64,000 bases of DNA from SELP01 sp035969385 (lineage in GTDB: Bacteria; Pseudomonadota; Alphaproteobacteria; Rhodobacterales; Rhodobacteraceae), in assembly GCF_035969385.1 (NCBI RefSeq), contig NZ_JAYKKJ010000004.1, positions 1 to 64,000 of the forward strand, read 5' to 3'. How positions within the stretch are numbered: position 1 is the first letter of the stretch; the number at the start of each line of letters is the position of its first letter. Below are positions 52,609 to 62,222 of the stretch, in pieces. The notes beneath the pieces are model-generated. The model had not been told where the DNA came from. It saw only the letters and a list, made by a program, of their open reading frames with translations, and made no database searches. The position numbers were made by a program, and so were the translations under genes.

Positions 52609-54177
52609 ATGAACAAACCGAACATATCCTGGACCAAGGTCGGCCTGCCGCGCCGGTCGTTTCTGAAGGGCGCAACCGCGCTTGGGGGGCTTGCCGCGAC
52701 CGGCATGATGCTGCCCCGTGCCGCCTATGCCGCCGGAGGCACGCTCAAGACCCGCACCTATGCGGACATCCGGTCGATGGACCCGGCATTCAGTCAGGGG
52801 GTCGTGGACGAGGAGATTCACGCGGCGATCTACAACAAGCTGATCCAGTACAAGCCGGGCCGCGAATGGGGCTGGCAGTTGGACGCCGCCGCAATGATTG
52901 AACAGGTGGATGACACCCACATCAATTTCGCGCTGAAGGATAGCATCGGGTTCACCAACGGATTTGGCGCGATGACCGCCGAAGACGTGAAATTCTCGTT
53001 CGAGCGGATCATCGACGATGCGCTGGAATCCACCAATAAACCCGACTGGGGCCCGCTGGATCATGTCGAGGTGACCGGCGAACGGACCGGCACCATCGTG
53101 TTGAAGAACGCGTTCCAGCCGCTCTGGTCGATCACGCTGCCTTATATCGCGGGCAATATCGTGTCCAAGGCCGCGTTCGAAAGTGTCGGTGGCAAGATCG
53201 ACACCCAGCCGGTGGCGACCTCTGGCCCCTATCTTCATGCCGGGTGGGAACAGAAACAGAAAACGACCCTGCGCCGCAATCCAGATTGGCAGGGCGATCC
53301 GGCGGCTTTCGATGAAATCCAGATTTACCACATTGACGATGAAAAGGCAGCCGAGATCGCGTTCGAGGCGGGCGAGATCGACTTTACCCGCGTCAGCCTT
53401 GATAGCGTGGAGCGGCTCAAGTCGAACCCGATCGCCGGGGCGACGCTGGATGAATACCCGTCGCTTTACTATGTCTGGGTCGGGATGAACCTGGACAACC
53501 CGAAGCTGGGCAACCTGAAACTGCGCCAGGCCATTCAGCACGCGATCGACGTGCCCACGATCATGGCGGCAGCCTATTTCGGCGCGGCAGAGCCTTCGAC
53601 GGGGATCATCGCGCCGGGTCTGGCCGGGCACCGCGACGCACCCCTGACAGGCGTATCTGCCGATCTGGAAAAGGCGCAGGCGCTGATGGCGGAATCGGGC
53701 GAAACCAATGTGTCGCTGGCCATTGATGTGCTGAACAAATCCGCCAATGTGACTGCGGCGCAGATCATTCAGGCCAACCTTGCCGCGATTGGCGTCACCC
53801 TTGAAATCCGCCTGCACGAAGGCGCGACCTTCTGGGAACTGGGGTCAAACGACGATCTGGAGTTGGTTTTGAACCGCTACTCCATGACGCCCGACCCCTA
53901 TTACGCGACGTCGTGGTTCATTTCCGAACAGGCCGGCATCTGGAACTGGGAACGTTTCCGCAGCGAAGAGTTTGACGCGCTGCATGTCGCGGCCCAGTCC
54001 GAAAGCGATCCGGCGGCGCGGGCGCAGATGTATGCCCGGGCACAGGACCTGATGGAAGAAAGCGGCGCCTACAAATTCCTCACCCACGAGGCGACGCCGG
54101 TCATCTATCGCGACAGTATCGCCCCGGCGCTGCGTCCCGATGGCCTGCCGCTTTACCGCTATTTCGGCGCAGCCTAG
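52609..54177 (+). CDS. ABC transporter periplasmic binding protein, family 5 (dipeptide/oligopeptide type)
   Basis: 522 residues. A Tat-type signal (PRRSFLKGATALGGLAATG) ends near AAYA-AGG. Family 5 landmarks are SMDPAFSQGV, GMTAEDVKFSFERI and FGAAEPSTGIIAPGLAGHRD. AGGGAGAC precedes the ATG. The downstream amidohydrolase and dipeptidase-like genes suggest a peptide or amide ligand. Confidence 0.93.
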   Translation: MNKPNISWTKVGLPRRSFLKGATALGGLAATGMMLPRAAYAAGGTLKTRTYADIRSMDPAFSQGVVDEEIHAAIYNKLIQYKPGREWGWQLDAAAMIEQVDDTHINFALKDSIGFTNGFGAMTAEDVKFSFERIIDDALESTNKPDWGPLDHVEVTGERTGTIVLKNAFQPLWSITLPYIAGNIVSKAAFESVGGKIDTQPVATSGPYLHAGWEQKQKTTLRRNPDWQGDPAAFDEIQIYHIDDEKAAEIAFEAGEIDFTRVSLDSVERLKSNPIAGATLDEYPSLYYVWVGMNLDNPKLGNLKLRQAIQHAIDVPTIMAAAYFGAAEPSTGIIAPGLAGHRDAPLTGVSADLEKAQALMAESGETNVSLAIDVLNKSANVTAAQIIQANLAAIGVTLEIRLHEGATFWELGSNDDLELVLNRYSMTPDPYYATSWFISEQAGIWNWERFRSEEFDALHVAAQSESDPAARAQMYARAQDLMEESGAYKFLTHEATPVIYRDSIAPALRPDGLPLYRYFGAA

Positions 54178-54196
54178 GGCATTTGCCCAAGGCACC

Positions 54197-54221
54197 GGGG
54201 CGCGGCAATGATCCGCGCCCC
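54197..54221 (+). terminator. Stem-loop after the ABC binding-protein gene
   Basis: A perfect 9-bp stem (GGGGCGCGG/CCGCGCCCC) followed by TTCCTTA. Probably a partial terminator or mRNA stabiliser giving more binding protein than permease. Confidence 0.6.
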
Positions 54222-54253
54222 TTCCTTACCCTCCCCCGAACAAAGGGCGTCCC

Positions 54254-55198
54254 ATGCTGTCCTACATTGTCCGCAGGATCGGTCTGGCCGCGCTGATCAC
54301 GGTTCTGGCCGTAACCGCGCTGTTCCTGATCGTGCATATGATCCCGGGCGATCCGGTGTCGACCATGCTTGGCCCGCGGGCGACGCCGGAAATGCGCGCA
54401 GCGCTTGAGGCGCGGATGGGCCTAGACCGGCCGCTGATCGTGCAGATCGGCCTGTTCTTTGCCAATATGCTGCGCGGCGATCTGGGGATGGACGTGTTTT
54501 CGAACCGGTCGGTGACGGATATCGTTCTGGGGCAGGTGCCCCATACGCTGGCGTTGATCCTGTTTTCAATCACCTGGTCCGCCGCGCTGGGGATCGCGCT
54601 GGGCTGCTATTCCGCCGTCAACCGCAATTCGCTGGGCGACCGTCTGACCGGTATCCTGTCGGTGTCGGTCATCGCGGTTCCAGCCTTTGTAGTCGCGCTT
54701 TATTCGCTTTTGATCTTCGCGGTGAAACTGCAATGGTTTCCGGCCATCGGGGCGGGGGACGCTGGCAATTGGGGGGATCAGCTTCATCACCTTGTGCTAC
54801 CCAGCCTTGCCATCGGTCTGTCCTGGGTCGGCTATATCGCGCGGCTGGTGCGGGCCTCGATGCTGGAAGTGCTGGGCGAAGGGCATATCCGCACCGCCCG
54901 CGCCTTTGGCCTTCCCGAACGGCGGATCGTCTTTGGCTATGCCCTGCGGCTGGCTATTCTGCCGACGGTCACGGTGATTGGCGTTGGCATGGGCTTCCTC
55001 TTGTCGGCGGCGGTCTTCACCGAGATCGTCTTTTCCCGGCCCGGCTTGGGCAAGCTGGTGATCGACAGCATCACAACCCGAAACTACCCGGTGGTGATGG
55101 GGTCCGTCCTGTTCTCTACCCTGATTTTCGTGGCCTCGACCACGCTGGCCGACATCATCAACGCCATCCTGGATCCCCGGATCCGCGCCGGAAAGTGA
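54254..55198 (+). CDS. ABC transporter permease (DppB-like)
   Basis: 314 residues and six helices. MLSYIVRRIGLAALITVLAV opening, GDPVSTMLGPRATPEMRAAL and the EAA-type loop RASMLEVLGEGHIRTARAFGLPERRI near residue 200 place it with dipeptide/nickel-type inner-membrane permeases. Confidence 0.94.
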   Translation: MLSYIVRRIGLAALITVLAVTALFLIVHMIPGDPVSTMLGPRATPEMRAALEARMGLDRPLIVQIGLFFANMLRGDLGMDVFSNRSVTDIVLGQVPHTLALILFSITWSAALGIALGCYSAVNRNSLGDRLTGILSVSVIAVPAFVVALYSLLIFAVKLQWFPAIGAGDAGNWGDQLHHLVLPSLAIGLSWVGYIARLVRASMLEVLGEGHIRTARAFGLPERRIVFGYALRLAILPTVTVIGVGMGFLLSAAVFTEIVFSRPGLGKLVIDSITTRNYPVVMGSVLFSTLIFVASTTLADIINAILDPRIRAGK

Positions 55199-55208
55199 GG
55201 GCCGGGAG

Positions 55209-56087
55209 ATGACCGATACCACCATGCCAAAGCCCCGGTCGGAACTGGGCGAAATCCTATATCACCTTATCCGGGACCCTTTGGGGCTGACGGGGCTGGT
55301 GATTGTCCTGATGATCCTCGCCTCGGCCATCTTCGCGCCCTGGATCGCGCCCTATGATCCGATTGCGCTGAACGTGCCCGACCGGCTGCAAGGGCCGAAC
55401 ATGGCGCACCTGATGGGCACCGACCAATTGGGCCGCGATACCTTCAGCCGGGTCATCTGGGGTGGGCGCGTGGCGCTTCAGGTGGCGCTGCCCACCATCG
55501 GCGGGGCGATCTTCTTCGGCCTGCTTCTGGGGATGATCGCGGGCTATGGGCCAAGATGGCTTGATAATCTGATCGTGCTGTTGTTCGACACCATCCGGTC
55601 CTTCCCGACGGTCATGTTCGCGCTGGCGGTCGTGGCACTGGTCGGGCCCAGCCTGAACACCGTGATCGTCGTGATCATGATCACTTCGATCCCCACCTAT
55701 GGCCGGGTCGTGCGCACGCTGACCCAATCCCTGAAAGAGGCAGAGTTCATCACCGCCGAAAAGTCTCTGGGCGCATCGACGCCGCGGATCATGGCGGTTC
55801 ACATCCTGCCCAATGTGCTGGGGCCGCTGGCGGTTCTGGCGGCGATGGATATTCCGACAGTCGTCGGGCTGGAGGCGGGGCTGTCGTTTCTTGGGATGGG
55901 GGTAAAGCCGCCGACACCGTCCTGGGGGTCGCTGCTCAACGACGGGTATAACCTGATCCGCAACACGCCGTGGCTGATCATCGCGGGGGGCATTCCGCTG
56001 ATCCTGACCACCATCGGGTTCACCTTTCTGGGCGAGGCGCTGCGCGATGTGGTCGATCCGAAGCTGCGCGCCAAGGGGGGCAAATGA
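55209..56087 (+). CDS. ABC transporter permease (DppC-like)
   Basis: 292 residues. GTDQLGRDTFSRVIWGGRVAL and the loop EAEFITAEKSLGASTPRIM are DppC signatures; SFLGMGVKPPTPSWGSLLNDG is near the end. It begins 10 bases after the DppB-like stop; its stop overlaps the ATPase start (ATGA). Confidence 0.94.
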   Translation: MTDTTMPKPRSELGEILYHLIRDPLGLTGLVIVLMILASAIFAPWIAPYDPIALNVPDRLQGPNMAHLMGTDQLGRDTFSRVIWGGRVALQVALPTIGGAIFFGLLLGMIAGYGPRWLDNLIVLLFDTIRSFPTVMFALAVVALVGPSLNTVIVVIMITSIPTYGRVVRTLTQSLKEAEFITAEKSLGASTPRIMAVHILPNVLGPLAVLAAMDIPTVVGLEAGLSFLGMGVKPPTPSWGSLLNDGYNLIRNTPWLIIAGGIPLILTTIGFTFLGEALRDVVDPKLRAKGGK

Positions 56088-57058
56088 TGGCTGTTCTCGA
56101 AATTCAGAACCTGTCGGTTAGCTATGCCACCCCGCGCGGGGACTTGAAGGCACTGCGCGACGTGTCGATGACCGTGCCAGAGCGCAGCATCGTCGGCATC
56201 GTCGGTGAATCCGGTTGCGGGAAATCCACGCTGATTTCCGCGATCATCCGGTTGATGGCTCCCAATGCGCGGGTCGGGGCGGGCAGCGTAGCGTTCAAGG
56301 GCGACAACCTGCTGGCGCTGACCGATGCGCAGATGCGTGCCTTGCGCGGTACCGAGATTTCGATGGTCTTTCAGGACCCGATGCAGACCCACAACCCGGT
56401 CCTGGCCGTGGGCCGCCAGATGATGGACATCCAGTATCGTGACCCGCTGTCGAGGGCCGCAAAACGCAAGCGCGCGGCAGAAATGCTGGCCCTAGTCGGT
56501 ATACCTGACGCGCAGGCACGGCTGAATCAGTATCCTTTTGAGTTTTCCGGCGGGATGCGCCAGCGGATCGCGATTGCCATGGCGCTGATGGCGCGCCCAT
56601 CCCTGCTGATCGCGGACGAACCCACCACCGCGCTGGATGCCACGCTGGAGGTGCAGATCATCAAGCGGTTGCGCGAGTTGCAGAACGACATCGGCTGCTC
56701 GATCCTGTTCATTTCGCACCACCTTGGGGTGATTGCCGAACTCTGTGATCAGGTCGTCGTCATGTATGCTGGCGAAGTGGTCGAGACCGGATCGGTCCGC
56801 GATGTGTTCCACACCCCGGCGCACCCCTACACCCGTGCGCTTCTGGAATGCGACCCGGGCCACATCCGGGAAAAGACCCGAAATCTGCCGACCATTCCGG
56901 GCAATATCCCCGATCTGGTAAACCTGCCGGGCGGATGCATTTTTGCCGACCGTTGCTCGAAACGGCACGCCGCCTGTTCCCAGCGCCCGGAAATGTCAAA
57001 GGCGGCAGCGGGTCACCATGCGGCTTGCCATCTTCTGAACGCCGAGGTGACGGGATGA
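56084..57058 (+). CDS. ABC transporter ATPase (DppD-like)
   Basis: 324 residues. Walker A GESGCGKST near residue 40, signature FSGGMRQRIAIAMAL, Walker B LLIADEPTTALD, and the C-terminal oligopeptide-type cysteine motif GCIFADRCSKRHAAC that marks DppD/OppD proteins. Confidence 0.94.
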   Translation: MMAVLEIQNLSVSYATPRGDLKALRDVSMTVPERSIVGIVGESGCGKSTLISAIIRLMAPNARVGAGSVAFKGDNLLALTDAQMRALRGTEISMVFQDPMQTHNPVLAVGRQMMDIQYRDPLSRAAKRKRAAEMLALVGIPDAQARLNQYPFEFSGGMRQRIAIAMALMARPSLLIADEPTTALDATLEVQIIKRLRELQNDIGCSILFISHHLGVIAELCDQVVVMYAGEVVETGSVRDVFHTPAHPYTRALLECDPGHIREKTRNLPTIPGNIPDLVNLPGGCIFADRCSKRHAACSQRPEMSKAAAGHHAACHLLNAEVTG

Positions 57059-58041
57059 CCGCTTTGCTTGAACTTGATGACGTCGTGGTGCGGTTCGGTG
57101 TGCGCGGAGGCGTGTTCCGCAGCGCGGGCAGCATCGAAGCTGTGTCCGGGGTCAGCCTGAAGATCGAAGAGGGGCAGACCTATGGGATCGTTGGCGAAAG
57201 CGGGTCGGGCAAGACCACGCTGGCGCGGGCGGTGGCGGGGCTGCACCATGCCTCGAACGGGTCGATCCGGTATCGCGGTCAGGAACTGCGCGACCTTCCC
57301 GAAGCGCAGTTTCGCAAGCTGCGGCGCGAGATTGTGATGATGTTTCAGGATCCTATCGGGTCCCTGTCCCCGCGCCTGTCGATCAAATCGCTGATCACCG
57401 AACCGTTCCGCATTCAGGGCATGAAGGACCGCGACCTGGAGGCCGAGGCAAAGCGCCTGTTGCAGATGGTTGGCCTGCCGCCCGAATTTGCGGCGCGCTA
57501 CCCCTACCAGATTTCCGGTGGTCAGGCGCGGCGTGTCGGCGTGGCCCGTGCCCTGGCACTGGACCCGAAACTTCTGATCGCGGACGAACCCACGGCAGGC
57601 CTTGATGTGTCGATTCAGGGCGAGATGCTAAACCTTCTGGCACGGCTGCAGGATGACCTTGGCCTTGCTATCATGATCATCACCCACAACCTGAACGTCG
57701 TGCGCCATATCACCGACCGGGTGGGGATCATGTATCTGGGCAAGCTGGTCGAGGAGGGCGACACCGAAGCCGTCTTTGCCAACCCGCAGCATCCCTACAC
57801 CCTTGCCCTTTTGGCCGCGAACCCCGAACCGGACCCGGATGCACAATTGATGCGGGTCGAATTGCAGGGAGAGCCGCCCAGCATCCTGCGCCGTCCAACG
57901 GGGTGCGAGTTTCACACCCGTTGCCCCTTTGCGCAGGCCAGCTGTGCAACGCATGTGCCTGACTGGGAGGTGGCGGGCCCGCTGGCACATCGGTGTCATT
58001 TCCCGGCCATCTGGGCCCGGGGCGAGGCGGTGCCGGGATGA
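57055..58041 (+). CDS. ABC transporter ATPase (DppF-like)
   Basis: 328 residues. Walker A GESGSGKTT near residue 46, signature ISGGQARRVGVARAL, Walker B LLIADEPTAGLD, and the tail GCEFHTRCPFAQASC. It pairs with the DppD-like ATPase and overlaps the genes on both sides by 4 bases. Confidence 0.94.
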   Translation: MTALLELDDVVVRFGVRGGVFRSAGSIEAVSGVSLKIEEGQTYGIVGESGSGKTTLARAVAGLHHASNGSIRYRGQELRDLPEAQFRKLRREIVMMFQDPIGSLSPRLSIKSLITEPFRIQGMKDRDLEAEAKRLLQMVGLPPEFAARYPYQISGGQARRVGVARALALDPKLLIADEPTAGLDVSIQGEMLNLLARLQDDLGLAIMIITHNLNVVRHITDRVGIMYLGKLVEEGDTEAVFANPQHPYTLALLAANPEPDPDAQLMRVELQGEPPSILRRPTGCEFHTRCPFAQASCATHVPDWEVAGPLAHRCHFPAIWARGEAVPG

Positions 58042-59654
58042 CCGGCACCATCTTTGCAGGCGGGCCGATCCTGACGATGGACGCGGGCGATACCCGCCCA
58101 GACGCCATTGGTATTCACGGGGACCGGATCGTAGCTGTCGGGTCTCTGGCGGAGGTGCGCGAGACCTTGCCCGTTGCCGTGCTGCACGACCTTGGGGGGC
58201 AGACCCTGATCCCCGCCTTCATCGACCCGCACGGGCATTTCCCCGACAGCGCGATCGTTTCGCTGTTGCGGGCCGACCTGTCGGCCAGAACCGGCTGCAC
58301 CACTCTGGCCGAGGCGTTCCGGCGGCTGGCGGCAAAGGCCGCAGATACTGCCGCGGGGGCCTGGGTCATGGGCGCGGCGCTGGACGAAAGCCAGCTGACC
58401 GAAAGGCGCCTGCCGACGCGGGACGAACTGGACGCGGTTTCGACCGATCACCCGATCTGGGTCATCCATGCATCAGGGCATTGCGGGGTAGCCAACTCCG
58501 TGGCGCTTGCCCGGCAGGGGATCACGGAAGACAGCACCGATCCGCGCGGTGGCCGCTATCTGCGGGATGGCTCCGGTCGTCTGACCGGCGGGATCGAAGG
58601 ACTGTCGGCCATGGGTGAAATGGGGGATACTCATTTCCTGCTGGATGAAGGGGCATTCGCGGGGTGTTTTGCGGCGGCGCGTGACGAATATCTGGCGCAG
58701 GGCGTGACGCTGGCGCAGAATTCCTGGACCGCGCTGCCGCTGTTGCGCCTGTTCCGTCGGATCGCGGATCAGGGCGATCCGGGTATCGACCTGATCCTGT
58801 TGCCCGTGGCCGAGGACGAACCTGCGCTGTGCCAGTCCGGGATCGGGCGGGACTGGCCAGCCGGGGAGATTGCGCTCGGCCCTCGCAAGCTCTTGACCGA
58901 CGGGTCGTTCCTGATGCGAACCGCGCTTTTGACGGCGCCCTATCCGGGGACCGATGGCAGTGGTCTTGCCTATATGAGCCGGGATCAACTTGGGGCTGAG
59001 GTTCAAAAGCTGCATCGCCTTGGGCATCAGATTCACTGCCACTGCAATGGCGATGCGGCATCCGACATGTTCCTTGACGCGGTTGCGGCGGCCCTGCACG
59101 ACCACCCCCGCGACGACCATCGGCACACGATCATTCATGGGCAGGTCATGCGGCGTGACCAAATCTCCCGCTGTGCCGATCTGGGCGTGACCATCAGCTT
59201 TTTCCCGGCCCATGTCTGGTATTGGGGGGATCAGCACTACGACGACATTCTTGGACCAGAGCGGGCGCAAGATATCTCTCCGACCGGATGGGCGGCGGCG
59301 GCGGGCCTGCGGTTCACCATCCACAACGATGCCTCGGTCACGCCAACCCGGCCGCTGGAACTGATCCACACCACCGTCAACCGGCGCACCCAAAGCGGGC
59401 GGCTGCTTGGCCCGGATCAGCGGATAACGCCGCTGGCAGCCTTGCGCGCCCATACGATCGACGCCGCGTGGCAGGTCTTTCGGGACGCAGAGCGCGGGTC
59501 GATCGAGATGGGAAAACTGGCCGATCTGGCTATCCTTGACGGCAATCCGCTGACCCGCCCGGAAACGATAAAAACAATCCGGGTGCGCGAAACCTGGCGC
59601 CGTGGCACAAGGGTCTTTCGACGCGAGGCAACGAAAGTTGGTGAACCGGCATGA
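58038..59654 (+). CDS. Amidohydrolase family 3 protein (YtcJ-like)
   Basis: 538 residues of the YtcJ/N-acyl-amidohydrolase group. The metal site opens with FIDPHGHFPDSA (canonical HxH is here DPHGH). IWVIHASGHCGVANSVAL, KLLTDGSF, QIHCHCNGDAASDMFLDAV and TIIHGQVMRRDQI follow. HNDASVTPTRPLELI is the late Asp segment. It would cleave an amide carried in by the transporter. Confidence 0.88.
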   Translation: MTGTIFAGGPILTMDAGDTRPDAIGIHGDRIVAVGSLAEVRETLPVAVLHDLGGQTLIPAFIDPHGHFPDSAIVSLLRADLSARTGCTTLAEAFRRLAAKAADTAAGAWVMGAALDESQLTERRLPTRDELDAVSTDHPIWVIHASGHCGVANSVALARQGITEDSTDPRGGRYLRDGSGRLTGGIEGLSAMGEMGDTHFLLDEGAFAGCFAAARDEYLAQGVTLAQNSWTALPLLRLFRRIADQGDPGIDLILLPVAEDEPALCQSGIGRDWPAGEIALGPRKLLTDGSFLMRTALLTAPYPGTDGSGLAYMSRDQLGAEVQKLHRLGHQIHCHCNGDAASDMFLDAVAAALHDHPRDDHRHTIIHGQVMRRDQISRCADLGVTISFFPAHVWYWGDQHYDDILGPERAQDISPTGWAAAAGLRFTIHNDASVTPTRPLELIHTTVNRRTQSGRLLGPDQRITPLAALRAHTIDAAWQVFRDAERGSIEMGKLADLAILDGNPLTRPETIKTIRVRETWRRGTRVFRREATKVGEPA

Positions 59655-61084
59655 GCTATGCACTCTATATCGGCAAGAACCACAGCAGGACTGGCCACGC
59701 CTGGCTGGCCGGCTACGGGGATGAACCTTCGTCCCATTGGCTGGAAATCGTGCCTGCCGCCGATCATCCCGACGGCACGATGATAGAGGTGGGCGTTGGC
59801 CCGGGGGCGAACATGCCCGGCCGCCGGATCACCGTGCCGCAGGCGCCGCGGACCCTGCGCCATATGCGCGTCAGTTACTCCTACTACCTTGGGGTGCCCG
59901 CGCCGATCACCAATGGCGGCGTGAACGAAGCAGGCCTTGCCGTGCGCGACGTCTGGTCTACTTCGCGCGCCGAATTGCGGGACATGACCCCGAAGGATCA
60001 GACCGGGTTCAACTATTCCGACCTCGCCCGCACCGTTCTGGAACGCGCGACCAGCGCCCGCGAAGCGGTGGAGCTCTGCGCGCATCTTATCGCCGAATAT
60101 GGCGAGGCGACCTATGGCGGGAATTCGCATCTGTTCGCGGATGCGGAGGAGGCCTGGGTCATGATCCAGTTCGCGGGCGGGCAGGGGCTTTGGGTGGCCG
60201 AACGGCTTGGCCCCGACAGTATCCGCGCCTCGCGTCCTGGCTATGTGCTGGAAGTTCCGGTGCACGATCCCGATCACCCGGATTTTCTATGGTCCCCGAA
60301 TTTCGTCAGCTTTGCCCGCGATATGGGCTGGTATGACAGCGGCCCGTTCGACGCCAATGCGATCTATGGTGACGGCAAGGGGCGTTGGGACGGGATCCGC
60401 TGGATCGAGGCCGAAATGCAGGCCCGCGCCACCCGCCCGGAAAAGATCGGCTTGGACGATATGATCTGGGCGGTGCGGACAGAGAAGCTGACCGGGGATA
60501 CGGCGGGATATGGGCAGGTCGTGCCGCTGGAACGCGCCGCCGATCCGGCCCTTGCCATGATGTGGCACGCGGCCTGCGGGGCGCTGGCGGCGCCGTTTTC
60601 GCCGGTCTTTCTGGGGCAGGATACGGTGCCTGCGGAATACGGGCCGCACCGCTACCTGACCACCGGCGAATCCCATCGGTTTCAGGATATGCGCAAGGCG
60701 GTCAGCGGTGGGCTGGACACGGTTTCGTTGGTGTCGCAGATCAATGAAACCTCCGTTGGCGCATTTCAGGACTGCAAACGCCTGATGTACCTGATGCAGG
60801 TCCTGGGTGACGATACGCTTGCCCCGGTGCATGGCGCGTTTGTGGGCCGGGAGGCCCGGCTTGCCAAACTGACCGAAGCCCAGCTTCGCGTGGCAGGCAG
60901 CGCGATCCGCGCGGGGCACAGGGCCGAGGCCATTGCCGTCCTGTCGGCCTTTTCCAATAGCGAGCTTGGGTCTGCGCTGTCGCTTGTGCGCGATCTTGCC
61001 ACGGGTCTATCCGTGCAGGCCGCCGCTGCCGCACCGATAGCGGGCACGCCCGGCAATCCGGTCGGGTTTCCTCAGATCTGGTAG
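59651..61084 (+). CDS. C69 family dipeptidase-like Ntn hydrolase with Ser at the nucleophile position
   Basis: A 477-residue protein resembling PepD/C69 dipeptidases: PITNGGVNEAGLAV, DLARTVLERATSAREAVELC, GNSHLFADAEEAWVM and SFARDMGWYD. In the family an N-terminal Cys (C-T-T-x-x-V-G-K) is the nucleophile. Here the sequence begins MSYALYIGKNHS, so after Met removal Ser2 would take that place. The start is fixed by the ATGA overlap with the amidohydrolase. Probably a peptide or amide hydrolase on the transported substrate. Confidence 0.78.
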   Translation: MSYALYIGKNHSRTGHAWLAGYGDEPSSHWLEIVPAADHPDGTMIEVGVGPGANMPGRRITVPQAPRTLRHMRVSYSYYLGVPAPITNGGVNEAGLAVRDVWSTSRAELRDMTPKDQTGFNYSDLARTVLERATSAREAVELCAHLIAEYGEATYGGNSHLFADAEEAWVMIQFAGGQGLWVAERLGPDSIRASRPGYVLEVPVHDPDHPDFLWSPNFVSFARDMGWYDSGPFDANAIYGDGKGRWDGIRWIEAEMQARATRPEKIGLDDMIWAVRTEKLTGDTAGYGQVVPLERAADPALAMMWHAACGALAAPFSPVFLGQDTVPAEYGPHRYLTTGESHRFQDMRKAVSGGLDTVSLVSQINETSVGAFQDCKRLMYLMQVLGDDTLAPVHGAFVGREARLAKLTEAQLRVAGSAIRAGHRAEAIAVLSAFSNSELGSALSLVRDLATGLSVQAAAAAPIAGTPGNPVGFPQIW

Positions 61085-61147
61085 GGCGGTCACTTGCGCG
61101 CCAAGGATGGTCTGGCGAAACGGCCCGCGCGACGATAGAGAGCGGCC

Positions 61148-62140
61148 ATGGAACAAACGCAAGAGATCACCAGGGCCGCGCGCCTGTCCGTTGCCCCCAT
61201 GATGGACTGGACGGACCGGCATTGCCGCTATCTGCATCGGCTTTTGTCGCGCAACGCGCTTCTCTACACCGAGATGGTGACGGCCCCGGCGATCCTGCAT
61301 GGCGACCGGGACCGGCTGTTGGCCTATGATCCGGCGGAACACCCCGTGGCCCTGCAACTGGGCGGGTCAGACCCGGCGGAACTGGCGGCGGCTGTAGGTG
61401 TAGCCAACGCCTATGGCTATGACGAGATCAATCTGAACGTCGGCTGCCCGTCGGACCGGGTGCAATCCGGTGCCTTCGGGGCGGTGCTGATGAAATCGCC
61501 CGGACTTGTGGCCGACTGTGTCCGCGCGATGCAGGACGTGGCCGGGGCAGAAGTCACGGTGAAATGCCGGATCGGGGTCGATGAACAAAACCCCGAGGCG
61601 GTTCTGCCCGACTTCATCGAAAAGGTGGCCGCTGCGGGCTGTCGGCGGTTTGCGATCCACGCGCGCAAGGCCTGGCTGGAAGGGCTTAGCCCGAAGGAGA
61701 ACCGGGACATCCCGCCGCTGGACTATGATCTGGTTTTGCGGATGCGGGCGCGGTTCCCCGAATTGCACCTGTCGGTGAACGGCGGCATCACATCGCTGGA
61801 TCAGGCCGAGGAATTTCTGGACGCCGGGATGGACGGGGTCATGGTCGGGCGCGCAGCCTATCACCAGCCCTTCGACATTCTGGGCGCGGCGGACGCGCGG
61901 ATCTGGGGGGATGGCGGGGCAGGGCGGACAGCTGAACAGGCCGCCCGCGACATGCTGCCCTATATCGAGGCGCATTTGTCATCCGGTGGCCGGTTGAACC
62001 AGATCACCCGGCACATGCTGGGACTGTTCGCAGGGCGGCCCGGCGCGCGCGGCTGGCGGCGGCACCTGTCGGAGAACGCCCATCGGGACGGCGCCGGGCC
62101 CGAGGTGGTCGAGGCGGCGTTGGGTTTCGTCGAACGCTGA
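61148..62140 (+). CDS. dusA: tRNA-dihydrouridine synthase DusA
   Basis: A 330-residue flavoenzyme reducing uridine 20/20a in tRNA. LSVAPMMDWTDRHCRYLHRLLS at the N-terminus, the catalytic Cys in NLNVGCPSDRVQSGAFGAVLM near residue 105, HARKAWLEGLSPKENR and NGGITS are DusA-specific. C-terminal QITRHMLGLFAGRPGARGWRRHLS binds tRNA. Confidence 0.95.
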   Translation: MEQTQEITRAARLSVAPMMDWTDRHCRYLHRLLSRNALLYTEMVTAPAILHGDRDRLLAYDPAEHPVALQLGGSDPAELAAAVGVANAYGYDEINLNVGCPSDRVQSGAFGAVLMKSPGLVADCVRAMQDVAGAEVTVKCRIGVDEQNPEAVLPDFIEKVAAAGCRRFAIHARKAWLEGLSPKENRDIPPLDYDLVLRMRARFPELHLSVNGGITSLDQAEEFLDAGMDGVMVGRAAYHQPFDILGAADARIWGDGGAGRTAEQAARDMLPYIEAHLSSGGRLNQITRHMLGLFAGRPGARGWRRHLSENAHRDGAGPEVVEAALGFVER

Positions 62141-62222
62141 CGCGGAACGAAGGGAAATGGCCGTTCTCTTGGGGCACAGCGAAAGGCGGCTTTGAGCCCA
62201 TAGTAACCGCCTTGTTGCAACG

